Notes: generated by a model from the letters alone, not told the origin. DNA of 64,000 bases from Panax quinquefolius (GCA_020205615.1 CM035160.1:121921552-121985551), one strand, 5' to 3'. Numbered from the stretch's first letter, positions 23,201 to 34,600 are shown. A program made the numbers and translations.

Positions 23201-24042
23201 ATTACCGACTTTCTAGTCAAATTTGTCAACGGCGTAACTATCTTTAAAAAATCATAGATAAATATTTTATAGTATTCCGCTAACCCTAAGAAACTACACA
23301 CTTAGTTAGCGTCTTTGGTTTCTCCCTATTAATCATCGCCTCCACCTTCGCTGGATTAACATATTTTCCCTCCTTGTCAATCACATGCCCTAAAAACTTC
23401 ACCCTCTCTAGCCAAAATTCACATTTTGTGAATTTAGCATACAACTTCTCTTTTCTCAGTGTTTCTAACACTATTCTTAGATGCTCAGTATGATCCTCAT
23501 GTGTCTTACAATAGACAAGGATATCATCTATGAACACTATTACAAATTTATCTGAATATTGTTTGAACACTCTATTCATCATATCTATAAATGCGGCTAA
23601 CGCATTTATCAACCCGAACGACATTACCAAAAACCCATAATGACCATAACAAGTCTTGAATGCTGTCTTTTGCACATCTTCATTCCTGACTTTCAACTTG
23701 TGATACCCAGTTCTTAAGTTAATTTTTGAAAAATATTTTACGCCCTTCAACTAATGAAATAGATCATCGATCCTGGGCAGCAAGTACTTATTCTTAATCA
23801 TCACTTTGTTCAACTCCTTGTAGTCAATACAAAGTCTTAATGACCCTTCTTTCTTCTTCACAAACAACACAGGTGCTCCCTACGGAGACACACTTAGTTG
23901 AATGTACCTCTTGTCTAAAAATTCTTAAAGTTGAATCATGAACTCTATCTCAATTGGCACCATCATATATGGTTCCCTTGAAATCGGTGTCGTACCAGGC
24001 ACAACATTTATATCAAACTCGATCTCCATATTCAACGAAAGA
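23201..24042 (-). pseudogene. pol: Element B reverse transcriptase (broken, cut by element C)
   Basis: The open block 23286-23750 covers fingers and palm: [18 protein letters not shown], the SFGLINALAAFIDMMNRV region with Ala for the usual Pro, the intact active site FIDDILVY, and [19 protein letters not shown]. The upstream part to 24042 shows [13 protein letters not shown] and, at the break, an EIEF-type motif. Element C inserted at 24042. The missing upstream codons continue at 38723 on the same strand. Confidence 0.88.
24038..24042. other. Target-site duplication of element C, left copy
   Basis: AAAGA here pairs with GAAGA at 38723-38727, four of five bases matching. Joined across C, the minus strand reads continuously through the conserved protease-RT linker of B. 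Confidence 0.75.
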
Positions 24043-25377
24043 TGTAATACCAGAGAATTTCCACGTATTATTAAATGAATATATTAATGGAAATACTATT
24101 TATGTGAAAATAAGTATTATGGATTTATGAGTTGGACAATACAATTGATTGTATTTGATCAATGCATGTTAAGATGTGTGAAGTGACAAAGAGATTTGTG
24201 AAATGCCTTGTGTGGCCTAATGCAAAACGAGAAAATTCACTAAGTAAGTTAACGCGGGAATTAGGAAGGTTAATCGGGTATGATAATGAGATTTTATATA
24301 GATAATCAAGCTAGCGTCGAAATCGGCACTTAAGTAACGCATCGATCTTTGCACCGGCTGTCAGTAACGCACGCAATAATTTGTCTGGCCCTAGCAAGAC
24401 AAACTAGCGCAATTGCGCCATCATCATCGATTTGAGTTAGTTACTTTCTACTGTAACACTAAATTGGGGGACATTAATGTTATATGTGTAATATGGATGA
24501 AACCATATGATAAGGAGTATATTGCAATAAGAAATGTTATGTCCGACGAAGGAATTAATAAATCATTAATTAGCATTAATTAATTGTGGGAAATGGACTT
24601 TGTATTAATTAATAATATGTGATTTTTATTATTTACAATATATAATTAATGATTATGGAAATCCATAACTACATTGACCCATTGTTGGATTAATTAATAT
24701 TGGTGTTAATTAATTAAGAAAGTGCATGATTTATTTATTTTAGATGAATAAGTAAGTTAGTAATATAATAACAATATTATATTCATCATTTTGTGCATAT
24801 GAGTGCTAATGCAACTATATTATATGGTGTAATGTGACATTGTGTGACTATATATTAAACTATAATATTTTAAATTGTAATTAATCAAGGAAGTGAATAA
24901 ATTATTTAATTTACATAAATAAGTAAGTTAATAATATAATAAGGTGATGATATGGTTATATGAGTGGTAGAGATAATTATGGAATTACCCGGACAATAAA
25001 ACCTGACTGCATTATTTTATTGCTTATATTTAATGTACATGGACTATATGATGTTAGTGTATAATTAATCCCTAAACTCTCCTTATATGGTAACACTTAG
25101 ACATTAAAACCATTTTTATAATAAAGTAACTATGTGAGAGTAATGCCAAACTTGTTGCTGAGAGTCTCTTCTTGTCCCAAAATGAGTGGCACAAGGACAT
25201 GAATAGTGACTACAAGCTATCATACGTAAACTTTCTAGCTTCTAAATCCTATATGATCATGGCTAGCTAGGTAGTTGGTATGGAGTGGTTGAGCCACCCT
25301 TCATGAACCATTGTTTCATCTCATTTCACCATGGATTCCCACTTTGTGTAACAACAATGTCCAGTCCATAATTCTTC

Positions 25378-25383
25378 TATAAA
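25378..25383 (+). promoter_or_regulatory. TATA box of the C 5' LTR
   Basis: TATAAA in the context TTCTATAAATGGCAGCC lies about 1.3 kb into the LTR and is preserved at 35998-36003 in the 3' LTR. Transcription would start about 30 bp downstream. Inferred from motif and position. Confidence 0.55.
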
Positions 25384-28122
25384 TGGCAGCCATGGTTATC
25401 AGTTAATGTTGGTTGAGAATTTTTGAGAATTGCTAAGTAGGGGAGTGAGAGCATACAAGCATTCTTAGAGCTTAGGAGTTCAATTAGGAGAAATTCTTTC
25501 ACAACTCATGTAGAGGTATAACTCCTTTCTTTTTGCTTCCATTTCTGTTTCTTTTAAACAGAGTCTTGAGTTCTTAAAATTTCAATTTCTTGAATTCATG
25601 GAAATGGATGTTAGTATGGTGGAGTAATGTTCATATAGTTGTTACATGGCCTTACAAGCATGTCTAAACTGATAAATAAGTGTTTAGGAGTGATTTCGTG
25701 AGTAAATTTTGTGTTTCGGCTAAACAGTTGTCGAGGTTACTGTTTCTGCGCCTCAACCAAAGACGGCGCAGCTGCGCCACTTTTGTATTGAGGCGCAGCA
25801 CAGCTACGCCGGTTGCTGAAATCAATTGGAGCTTCTGTTTTGTAGATTGTTGATGTGAGATGTGGTTTACTAGCATGAAAACATGTCTTAAAAGTATATA
25901 TAGCTATATGGAGCTAAAGTGAGCATGTTAGACTAGCATGAGCATGATCAAAGAAAGTATATAGCTTAAAATGAATTTAAGGACCTAAGAACGAACTTAT
26001 TGTGTATGAATGCCATGTATATATTCTGACCTTGAAAGCATGATAGTATGACTTAGAAATGCATGAATAAACCTTTAGCTTGTGTCTATTTGATTAGTAA
26101 AGGAACATGAGCATGTTGAACCTATTAGCAAGCTTTGAATGTGAATATTGTCAAGATACCATGAGAACTAAAATCTGACATTTGTGAGCATGTTTGACGA
26201 CACTCTTAGACTCGCTCATGTAGTATAAACGTATATATACCATGCTTAGGTAGCACATTTTGAGAAAAGCATTAACAAAGCCTATTTTCCAACTAAGGCG
26301 GTGTTAGTTTCAAATATGTGTTGTGAATACACACAAACATGCCTAATATGAGTTTTAGAACTATCTTGTATGATTAGAAAGCAAGCATGCTAGACCTTGT
26401 GAATTCATAACCTCGAATGGCCTTAAATGGTTTAAGTGTTTAAATTAGAAATATATTAGAAAAAGGAACCTAGATTGACTTGAGGAGCATGAAAAGACCC
26501 TAAACATGACCAATATGATATGTGTGATTATTTTGGTCAAGCCGGACAGAAACCACAAGGCAATAGCTGCATCTTGGCTTGGATAGAGGATGGCGTAGCT
26601 GCATCGGTCCTAGGCTTAGCCATGGCGCAGCTGCGCCAGTCTGGAATCACAGTTTGTGAATTCTGACTTTTGGACAGCAACTTGCATGATGCCTATGATG
26701 CTAAATGTGATCTAAAACCTACTGATGTACATATATATGTGTGATGCTTAGTTGTTAAGTTGGAGTTGTATTGAAATGAAAAGTCCATGAGTAGAAGAGG
26801 TCTTAACCTTGAGCATTCTTGATTTGTTTATAAAGTAACTAAGAATTTGATTCATGATGACTTATAAACTGATTTTTGTACCATATGTGCGCACTTGTAT
26901 CGTGTCAAGCTTGATTAAAGATTGTGTTAGCTAATGAACCTTGTATACATATAATACGCTATAAATAGGATTCGAAAGGTTGAGTTATTAGCGTGGATAA
27001 ACTACGCTTAAGGCAAGTTTCTAAACCTATCTTATTACAATGAGCAAGTTTCTCTAACTTAACTCAAATTTATATTAAGCAAGTATCCGAACCCTACTAT
27101 TATTGTTGTGCAATATCATTGCATTATTTTATTCGACAAATACCGTAAGCTTATCCCTTTGAATACAAGTTATATTACTTTCTCATTCAAATAAACTACT
27201 ATGTTAAACCCCGGTGAAAGCTTTTATTCATGTTGAAACTAGTATTTCCCTTGAATATAGTGAAAGAGTCGATGCCATTTGATTCGGCTAGACTATATGC
27301 ATGGTTATAAAAAACTGTCCAAACCAATTGATTGGTGCGGAAATCTTAAGAACTGAGTTGAACAACCCTTTTGGTAATGGGAATGTATGTGTTGAGAAGG
27401 ATTTACCGAACTAATATTGTTGGGGTTTTCAAAAGTAGATTGTGTATGCTCAAATAGTTTTGACGTCAAACGACAGGCACATGAGGTTGCCACCACTTAA
27501 ACGTATACACGTTTAATGAATGTAGTGTTGATCAACATAGAGTACTATAGGCTGATCACCTAGACGTGCTCGTAAGATATGCCGGACTTACGGACTTAGT
27601 GCCGGGACGTCCTTTTCAAAGTACTTATGAAATGCTTATGGTCTTGAACTGGAATTGATGTTCTACTAAATATTGTTGTTGTATAACGTTTTGAATGAAA
27701 AGAAGTGTTATTCTGAATTATTAATAGTACTTCGTAACTATTGTTCAGTTATTGAAGATATACCATTCCTATGTTTCAAACATGCCATTTTCCTATAATT
27801 GTTGCACTTGCTGAGCTAGTTAGGCTCATTCTTGCTCGAACCATATGAATGCAGCTAAGAAAGAACGGACAGATGGATCCGGCAAGGATAAAGGGAAGGC
27901 AAAGGCGAACCCGTAGATTGCTTATGTAATAGTATAGGTTTTGTATGAAATAATATTGATATTAAGACAAAGACAATGTATTGGTTGTAAAGAACCTGGG
28001 GTATGTAAATATTCTTTTGATATATATATATAAGACATATTCGTTCTTTTGAGGCATTTCAATTGAATGTTTATGTGAACTGTAGCACCGTGTAGCACCA
28101 TCTATCGGGTTGGAAGATACCC

Positions 28123-28140
28123 GGATTTGGGGGCGTCACA
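28123..28140 (+). other. Internal LTR-terminus sequence inside the C 5' LTR
   Basis: CCCGGATTTGGGGGCGTCACA-type terminus, equivalent to the ends at 1905 and 38722, but followed by LTR sequence instead of a primer site or flank. It marks the join in the mosaic LTR. Confidence 0.8.
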
Positions 28141-28673
28141 TATATGTTGAATTATATTGAATTGTTATATCCCTTATTCATGATGTTATTCTGACACTTT
28201 GAACTATCTTAGAAATAACCCTTCGATATTTCAAACCTTGTGATATTATATCCGATACCCTTGTTGTATATTACTTGCTGGGCAATTTGTGCTCATCCTT
28301 GTTTATTTAAAACCTTTCAGTTAAGGCAGAATAGGGAGGTGTATTTGGGAAAGACAAGGGCAAGGGCAAGGCTACCGACTGGCTTGTCCCTTTATGTTTA
28401 AATTAATCCTGTTGTATTAAAACTATCTGCATACTATGTTTAAGCTTAAGTAGGATCATGCAATAAGTCTTTATTAGATATTATTATGTAATCTATTAAG
28501 CACTGTAGGTTACGAGACCTGGGAGAATAATTATAATAAATCATTGTATATTATTCTAAAGTAGATTTTCCGTTGTGTATGCATTATTTTAGTTATTATG
28601 GTAATACTTTGAGAAAGTGATGAACCGAATTTGGGTGACCAAGTGGTGATCAGAATTTGGGAGCGTCACCGGT

Positions 28674-28685
28674 TGGTATCAGAGC
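28674..28685 (+). other. Primer-binding site of element C (initiator Met tRNA)
   Basis: TGGTATCAGAGC starts three bases after the LTR end and exactly matches the usual plant initiator-Met site. Confidence 0.95.
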
Positions 28686-28688
28686 TAT

Positions 28689-28728
28689 AGTTATAAACCT
28701 TAGGAACGAGAATCCTTAGACTATAACT
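28689..28728 (+). ncRNA. Leader stem-loop of element C
   Basis: AGTTATA (28689-28695) pairs with TATAACT (28722-28728), with a CTTAGG/CCTTAG inner pair around the loop. It occupies the same place as the A and B hairpins. Its stem differs from theirs on both arms so that pairing is kept. Confidence 0.5.
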
Positions 28729-28892
28729 TAAGAAAACATAGAAGTTAGAAAAGGGGATACAACTCATGTAGAGTTTTCCCTGAGAGACTTAGTGTGCTAT
28801 GAAATGTAACTGCATTCTATACAATGAACTTATGTTTATTTAACATTCTGATAGAGTTGTTGTTCGTCTTGTCTTATGTTGGTGATTGTAGG

Positions 28893-29663
28893 ATGACTGA
28901 CATGGGAGGACCTAGCCGAGTAGTTGAGGGGGAGCCGCGTGATATCCATTTAGTCTATGAGGCACCCTTGATAGCGGAGCCTATATCGGTAGTTGCCCTT
29001 ATTTATGACGATGAGGAGGACGAGGAGGAGGAGATGGTGCCTCTACCTGAGGAATCTGATCCGGAGGAGGAGCCTATGGAGGAGGAACCCGAGCCCATAG
29101 AGGACTCTGACGAGACTACTTTTCAGGATCGGATGCTAGGAGAGTATGAGGAGCAGATTTTGGAGTTAGGAAGTAGATTCGAAGAGCTAAAGACCGAGAT
29201 TCTTGAGTGGCAGCTAGTAATACAGGAGATGGAGGTAGAAATTGCTCACCGTAAGGAGGTAGGGATTCAGATCGGTGCCTTGTTTCACTTATCGGTGGCA
29301 AGGAATGTTGAGTTGGCAAAAAAGTTAGAAGAATTGGAACAGAGGGTGTTGAGTGAGAAGATGGAGAAGGAGGCTCTCCGAACTTAGTTAGAAATGGAAG
29401 TAATGGATAGGATCCACTTCGAGGAGAAGTGGGAGGATTCTAATGACAGAGTGAGTGATCTAGAAGATGAGGTGCGGTGCAAGAGGAGGAAGATGAACAA
29501 GAAGGGCTATGTTCTATGCACGGCCATAGAGAGATTGATCGATGGGGTAAATCACTACCCCGCTGAGCAAGGACAGACCCGACATACCATAAGTCGGGAT
29601 ATGGTAGCATACATCACTCAGAAGGAGTATCAGAGCGCTGTGGAGCGTGGAATGTTAGATTGA
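28893..29663 (+). pseudogene. ORF0 of element C: acidic coiled-coil protein upstream of gag (one stop)
   Basis: A single frame runs from the ATG at 28893 to the stop at 29661-29663, 256 codons with one internal TAG at 29385-29387. The N-terminus (MTDMGGPSRV) resembles that of A (MTNVGESSQV). An acidic Pro/Glu-rich block (DDEEDEEEEM, then repeated PEEEPMEEEPEP) is followed by a long coiled coil of Glu/Leu/Lys heptads. The tail has no recognised fold. A TGATTGTAG|G acceptor-like site precedes the ATG. Agreement in place, length (246 and 256 codons) and architecture between diverged elements suggests a real, once-selected gene. A structural Gag partner or regulator is a guess. Confidence 0.75.
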
Positions 29664-30009
29664 GTCTAGAGGGGAAAGCTCACTAGTATAGTAGTTTTAA
29701 TTATGTGTTGTTAAAATATTGTTGTAATCTCAGTCTTTTGTGTAAGATGTGAGATAGTGGTAAACCCCGAACTTTTGAAAAATATTAGAGGGGTAGTAAG
29801 CTAGTGTTGTCCCCGTATTTTGTGATATTAGGGGATATGTGTTTTCATTTATAGCAGTATGCTAGAAAAGAACATGTATTGTAACCATTTGGCATATGAA
29901 TATAATTGATCTTATTTCAGAAACGTGTTATAAACTTTTAGTTCTTTTCAATTGAGAAATGTCTAAATATGATAGTTAGATAATAAGATGAAATTTTGTG
30001 ATGTAGAAA
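29664..30009 (+). other. Spacer between ORF0 and gag, element C
   Basis: AT-rich and non-coding. It ends in TTTTGTGATGTAG three bases before the gag ATG, a plausible splice acceptor in the same position as in A and B. Confidence 0.45.
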
Positions 30010-30759
30010 ATGCCGCCTAGACGTAGAATACCTGTACTAGAAGAGTCAGTTGATGATGAGAGAGGTCCAGTAGATCTGATACAGCGACTGGTAGATTTAT
30101 TGGGAGAAGCTTTGAGGGGAAGAAACGAACCTATACCACCCATTCCCCGAGCTGTCCCAGTAACAACCTTCAAAGACTTTGAGAGTGTAGGACCCCCAGA
30201 ATTCACTAGAACTACTAACCCGATAGTTGCACAAACCTGGATCAAGGAGATCGAGAAGGCCTTCACTATAACACGCGTGGGTGAAGACCAGAAGACTGTA
30301 TTCGCCATATACATGATGAGGAGTGAAGCAAACTATTGGTGGGAAACTAATCAGCAGAGAGCGGGGGAAGGAACGATAACATAGGAAAGGTTTACAACGT
30401 TATTTTTCGAGAATTATTTTCTGAAGAGTATGAAGAGTAGGATGGAAGTGAAGTTCCTAGAATTGAAACAAGGAGATATGACGGTGGCGCAATACATTGC
30501 TAAGTTTAATGAACTAGCGCGATTTGCGGAGCACCAAGTTGAGGATGAAGAAAGGAAGGCGAGACGCTTCGAGCAAGGGTTGAAGCCGTGGTTGTATAAT
30601 AAGGTATCAGTCTTTAAGATTGATTCCTTTACGACCTTGTTGGAGAAGGTAGTCATTGCGGAAGGTGGCAGTGAGGCCTTAAGTCTATATCATAAGGAGA
30701 AGAAGAATAAGAACACTGGTAGTGAGCATCGTGGAGGAAACAAAGAAGAGAGGAAGTAA
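30010..30759 (+). pseudogene. gag: Element C gag (broken)
   Basis: It starts at an ATG (MPPRRRIPV) that agrees with the mutated starts of A and B. Signatures are FKDFESVGPPEF, QTWIKEIEKAF and ANYWWE, then after an in-frame TAG (30382-30384, for Trp) MEVKFLELKQGDMTVAQ, RFEQGLKPWL and a Lys/Glu-rich linker. The frame ends at TAA 30757-30759, and the nucleocapsid lies in another frame just after it. This gives the clearest view of the gag start for this family. Confidence 0.9.
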
Positions 30760-31133
30760 TTAGGAAAAGGAAATGGAAAAAACAACAACAACAACCACAA
30801 CAAAGAATAACAAATAATAACCAAGGTGGGAGTCAACAGGGAAATTTCAAGAGGAGGACCGAAACTTGTAACAAGTGCATAAAGACCCATCAGGGGGAGT
30901 GCTAGAAAGGGAAGACAACTTGTTATAATTACGGTCAGGAGGGGCACATATCGCCAATTTTCCCAAAGCCAAGGAAGATCAGGGGATGTTTTGCTTGCTG
31001 ATCAACAAAGCACCAGATAAAGGATTGCCCGAAGAAAGGAATCAGTGGAGCTGACGAAGGCCAGGGAGGAGGGAGCAAATTAACAATTGGTGGACCTACA
31101 CAACCCAACCGATCAACCGATCGAACCTTTAAC
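30760..31133 (+). pseudogene. gag: Element C nucleocapsid zinc-knuckle region (frameshifted)
   Basis: An Asn/Lys-rich linker with AAC repeats is followed by two degraded knuckles. One has Tyr in place of a Cys (CYNYGQEGH); the second loses its start to a stop (near 31000). The readable frame joins that of the protease at 31134. The element could not package RNA with this copy. Confidence 0.75.
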
Positions 31134-31598
31134 ATGACCGTCCATGACGCAGTGGCTGTGAAGGACGTGGTATCAGGTATAATCCCAATCAATAATATAA
31201 ATGCTTATGTATTATTTGATTCAGGTGCCACCTGTTCTTTTGTATCTGAAGAATTTTCTAGTAAATTTAGTACAACCCGAGAACGTTTAGAAGATTCCTT
31301 GAACATAGAGATTGCAAATAAAGAAATAATCCCTGTAGAATACGTTTATCAAAATTATTGCGCAAACATTAGAGAACATGAACTGAACGTAGACTTGATT
31401 CCTATTAGACTGGGAGAATTGGACGTAATACTGGGAATGGATTGGTTATATAACCATGCAGCGATAATTAACTATCAGAATAAGTGTGTGAACCTTCAGA
31501 CTTTGAGTAAGTCTAAGGTAGTGTTTCATGGTAGCTCAACGCTTAAGCAATCGTGTTGCATTACGATGATGCAGGCCAAGAAGTTGTTAAGGAAATGA
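31134..31598 (+). pseudogene. pol: Element C aspartic protease
   Basis: This shows NMTVHDAVAVKDVVSG, then [17 protein letters not shown] with the catalytic DSG, and later DVILGMDWL. These agree with A (near 4330) and B (near 39200). It ends at TGA 31596-31598 within the linker, where CGA is likely ancestral. The protease would cleave Gag-Pol within particles. Confidence 0.9.
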
Positions 31599-32501
31599 TG
31601 TGTCGGTTCTTTAGCTTACATCGTAGATACTCGGAAAAAGGGAGTCGAGATTAAAGATATACCCATAGTGAATGAATTTCAAGACGTGTTTCCGGACGAT
31701 CTGCCTGGTCTTCCTCCAGACAGAGAAATCGAATTCGTAATAGACTTAGCACCGGGAACGGCACCAATTTAGAAGGCTCCATATCGTATAGCGCCAGTAA
31801 AAATGAAGGAATTGATGATACAACTTCAAGAGCTATTAGATAAAGGTTACATTCGATCGAGTGTGTCTCATTGGGGAGCACCAGTGTTATTCGTGAAGAA
31901 AAAGGACGGATCGATGAGGCTCTGTATTGATTATCGAGAATTGAACAGAGTAACGATCAAGAATCGATATCCATTATCGAGGATAAACGACTTGTTTGAT
32001 CAACTAAAAGGAGTAAAATTTTTCTCGAAAATCAACTTACGAACAAGATATCATCAACTGAAAGTGCGGGATGAGGACATACCAAAGACTGCATTTCGAA
32101 CCTGTTATGGACATTACGAGTTTTTGGTAATATCATTCAATTTAACTAATGCTCCGGCAGCATTCATGGACTTGATGAATCGAGTTTTCAAGCCATACTT
32201 GGATAAATTCGTAGTAGTTTTCATTGACGACATTTTGATCTACTCAAAAATAGAGGAAGAACATGCCGACCATCTGAAGATTGTTTTAGAGGCACTACGA
32301 AAGGAGGAGATGTACGCAAAGTTTTCAAAATGCGAATTTTGGATGAAGAAGGTTCAATTCTTAGGCGACGTGGTGGATGAGAATGGAATCTCAATAGACC
32401 CCGAAAAGGTTGAAGCAGTAAATAGTTGGGAACAACCGAGAACACCGACGGAGGTGAGGAGTTTCCTAAGGTTAGCATGGTACTATCGAAGATTCATCTA
32501 A
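31599..32501 (+). pseudogene. pol: Element C reverse transcriptase
   Basis: The protease-RT linker (FQDVFPDDLPGLPPDREIEF) contains the site where C itself cut B. After TAG at about 31771, the frame from 31803 encodes [62 protein letters not shown] and the intact FIDDILIYS. It stops at TAA 32499-32501 within YYRRFI(Q)DFSKI. One Asn replaces the Gly of the SFGLTNAP motif. Confidence 0.92.
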
Positions 32502-33221
32502 GATTTTTCTAAGATAGCGACCCCGTTGACTAATCTGACGATGAAGACGGTGAAATTCGTATGGACTGACAAATGCGAGGAAAGTTTTCAGGAATTGAAG
32601 AGGAGGTTAAGCGAGGCACCGGTATTATCCTTACCAGATGATACGGGAGGATTTGTAGTATATTGTGATGCATCGCATAGAGGACTGGGATATGTACTGA
32701 TACAGCATGGCAAGGTCATTGCGTATGCGTCATGACAATTGAAGGATTAGGAAAAACGATACCCTACTCATGACTTAGAGTTAGCGGCAATAGTTTTTGC
32801 GTTAAAGATCTGGAGACATTATTTGTACGGAGAGAAATATGAGATATACATGGACCACAAAAGTCTGAAATATATCTTCACATAGAAAGAGTTGAATATG
32901 CGTCAGAGGAGGTGGTTAGAACTAATCAAAGATTATGACTGTGAGATTCTTTATCACCCGGGGAAGGCAAACGTAGTTGCCGACGCTTTGAGCAGGAAAG
33001 GAAGGGAGAAATTGTTTCAACTGACAACTCAGGAGGAATTAATAAGAGATATGGAGAAGTTGGAAATAGAAGTGAAGGGACCCGAGAAGCCTGACGAGAA
33101 ATTATTTGTAATGGAATCTTGTCCGACATTGTTGGATAGAGTAAAGGAAGCACAGGAGAAAGATGAAGAATACGAGAAAATCAGGAAAAGATTTACGGAG
33201 AATGAGGAAGAAAAATTTTGA
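32502..33221 (+). pseudogene. pol: Element C RNase H and linker (four stops)
   Basis: This is in the RT frame. It has VYCDASHRGLGYVL, TGA at 32733-32735, TAG near 32748, [19 protein letters not shown], then a catalytic TDH changed to MDH, TAG near 32883, and [19 protein letters not shown]. The charged linker follows to TGA 33219-33221. Several lesions are C-to-T changes of CAG or CGA codons, as expected in methylated DNA. Confidence 0.9.
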
Positions 33222-33752
33222 AGAGATAAAGACGGTATTCTAAGATTCGAAGAGAGAGTGTGGGTACCGGCGGTAACCAAGTTGAGAGAGGAGATTTTAT
33301 AAGAGGCACACAATACGACATATTTCGTTCATCCGGGAGGCATCAAGATGTACCAAAACTCGAGGTAACATTTTTGGTGGCCCAATTTGAAATGGGAAGT
33401 CGTAGAGTGTGTTAGTAGATATTTGACTTGTCAACGCGTAAAAGCAGAGCATCAGCGGCCGAGTGGGTTGCTACAACCGTTGGAAATACCAGAGTGGAAA
33501 TGGGAGCATATTACGATGGACTTCGTGGTAGGACTTCCGGTCATGCAGAAAGGTTTGGATGTCATTTGGGTTATCGTGGATCGACTTACAAAGACCGCAC
33601 ATTTTCTACCGATCAAGATCCGCTACAGTTTGAATTAGTTAGCAAGTCTGTACGTAAAGGAAATTGTTTCACGACATGGAGTACCGGTATCGATTGTTTC
33701 TGACCGAGACCCGCATTTCACGTCAAAATTCTAGAAAAGCTTACAAGAGAGA
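33222..33752 (+). pseudogene. pol: Element C integrase, zinc-binding and first core half (broken)
   Basis: In frame this reads KLREEIL, the FVHPGGIKMYQ and FWWPNLK zinc-domain region with stops, [33 protein letters not shown] (first Asp) and IWVIVDRLTKTAHFLP. Around 33630-33740 a small frame disturbance and stops interrupt [16 protein letters not shown] and SKF. Confidence 0.88.
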
Positions 33753-34556
33753 ATGGGAACACACTTAAGGTTAAGTACTACTTATCATTCTCAGACAGAT
33801 GGACAAAGTGAGAGAACAATACAAATGCTAGAGGACATGCTTAGGACTTGCGTGATGGACTTCAAGGGAAATTGGGATGACCACCTACCCTTAGTCGAAT
33901 TTGCGTATAACAATAGTTACCATGCGAGTATCGACATGCCACCGTACGAAGCTCTTTACAGAAGAAAGTGCAGAACGCCATTATGTTGGGATGAAGTCGG
34001 AGAAAGACGAATACTCCGACCAGAGTTAGTACAACAAACCGCGGACGTGGTGACAATAATAAGGGCCAGACTAGAAGCCGCTCAAGATCGCCAGAAAAAG
34101 TACGCGAATTTGCATCGGCAAGACCGAGACTTTGAAGTCGACATTTTTGTATTCTTGAAGGTATCTCCGTGGAAAGGTAAAATCCATTTCGGCAAGAAAG
34201 GAAAACTGAGTCCAAGATTCATAGGACCTTTCAAGATAGTCAAGCGAGTGGGGGAAGTAGCATATAAAGTTGCACTACCACATGAGTTAGAGCACATCCA
34301 TAACGTGTTTCATATATCCGTGTTGCGTCCGTACAAGCCTGAGTACAAGCATGTGATTTCGTATGAACCCATTCAAGTGGAGAAGAACTTAGCGTACAAA
34401 GAAATTCCTTTCCAAATTCTTGATAGGAAAGAGAAAACCTTGAGAAATAAAGTTATTTCTTCTGTAAAAGTACTTTGGCGTAACCACGATGTCGAGGAGG
34501 CAACGTGGGAGTTAGAAGATAGGATGATGAGGGATTATCCCCATCTATTTGTGTAA
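33753..34556 (+). pseudogene. pol: Element C integrase second half with chromodomain, open
   Basis: This is a 267-residue open segment in the pol frame. It has TYHSQTDGQSERTIQ (catalytic Glu), [37 protein letters not shown] (GPY/F), HNVFHISVLRPYKPEYKH, and the chromodomain block LDRKEKTLRNKVI, VKVLWRNHDVEEATWE, with a natural stop after DYPHLFV. The Met at 33753 is internal, so this is not a separate gene. Confidence 0.93.
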
Positions 34557-34565
34557 CCTTGTAGC

Positions 34566-34600
34566 AATTCTGGGATGGAATTTTTATAAGGGGGGGAGGA
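34566..34600 (+). other. Polypurine tract and hairpin of element C
   Basis: AATTCTGGGATGGAATT forms a short hairpin, then AAGGGGGGGAGGA runs up to the LTR start at 34601. This is the same layout as before the LTRs of A and B. Confidence 0.85.

Larger units (their letters stand above)
24043..28670 (+). repeat. Element C 5' LTR, mosaic
   Basis: It begins TGTAATACCAGAG, like TGTAATACCCGAG at 34601. The part 24043 to about 27395 aligns with 34601 to about 37985, mostly at a few per cent divergence. Then about 745 bp (27396-28140) is very different from the other LTR and ends in a complete LTR terminus, GGGGGCGTCACA, with no primer site after it. From 28141 the sequence matches the other LTR again (38190-38722) to a second terminus at 28670. 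Total length is about 4.63 kb against 4.12 kb for the 3' LTR. Confidence 0.9.

Noticed and set aside
28123..28140. End of a separate element inserted in the C 5' LTR
   Set aside because: No matching LTR start or target duplication was found near 27396, so a mosaic LTR explains it better.
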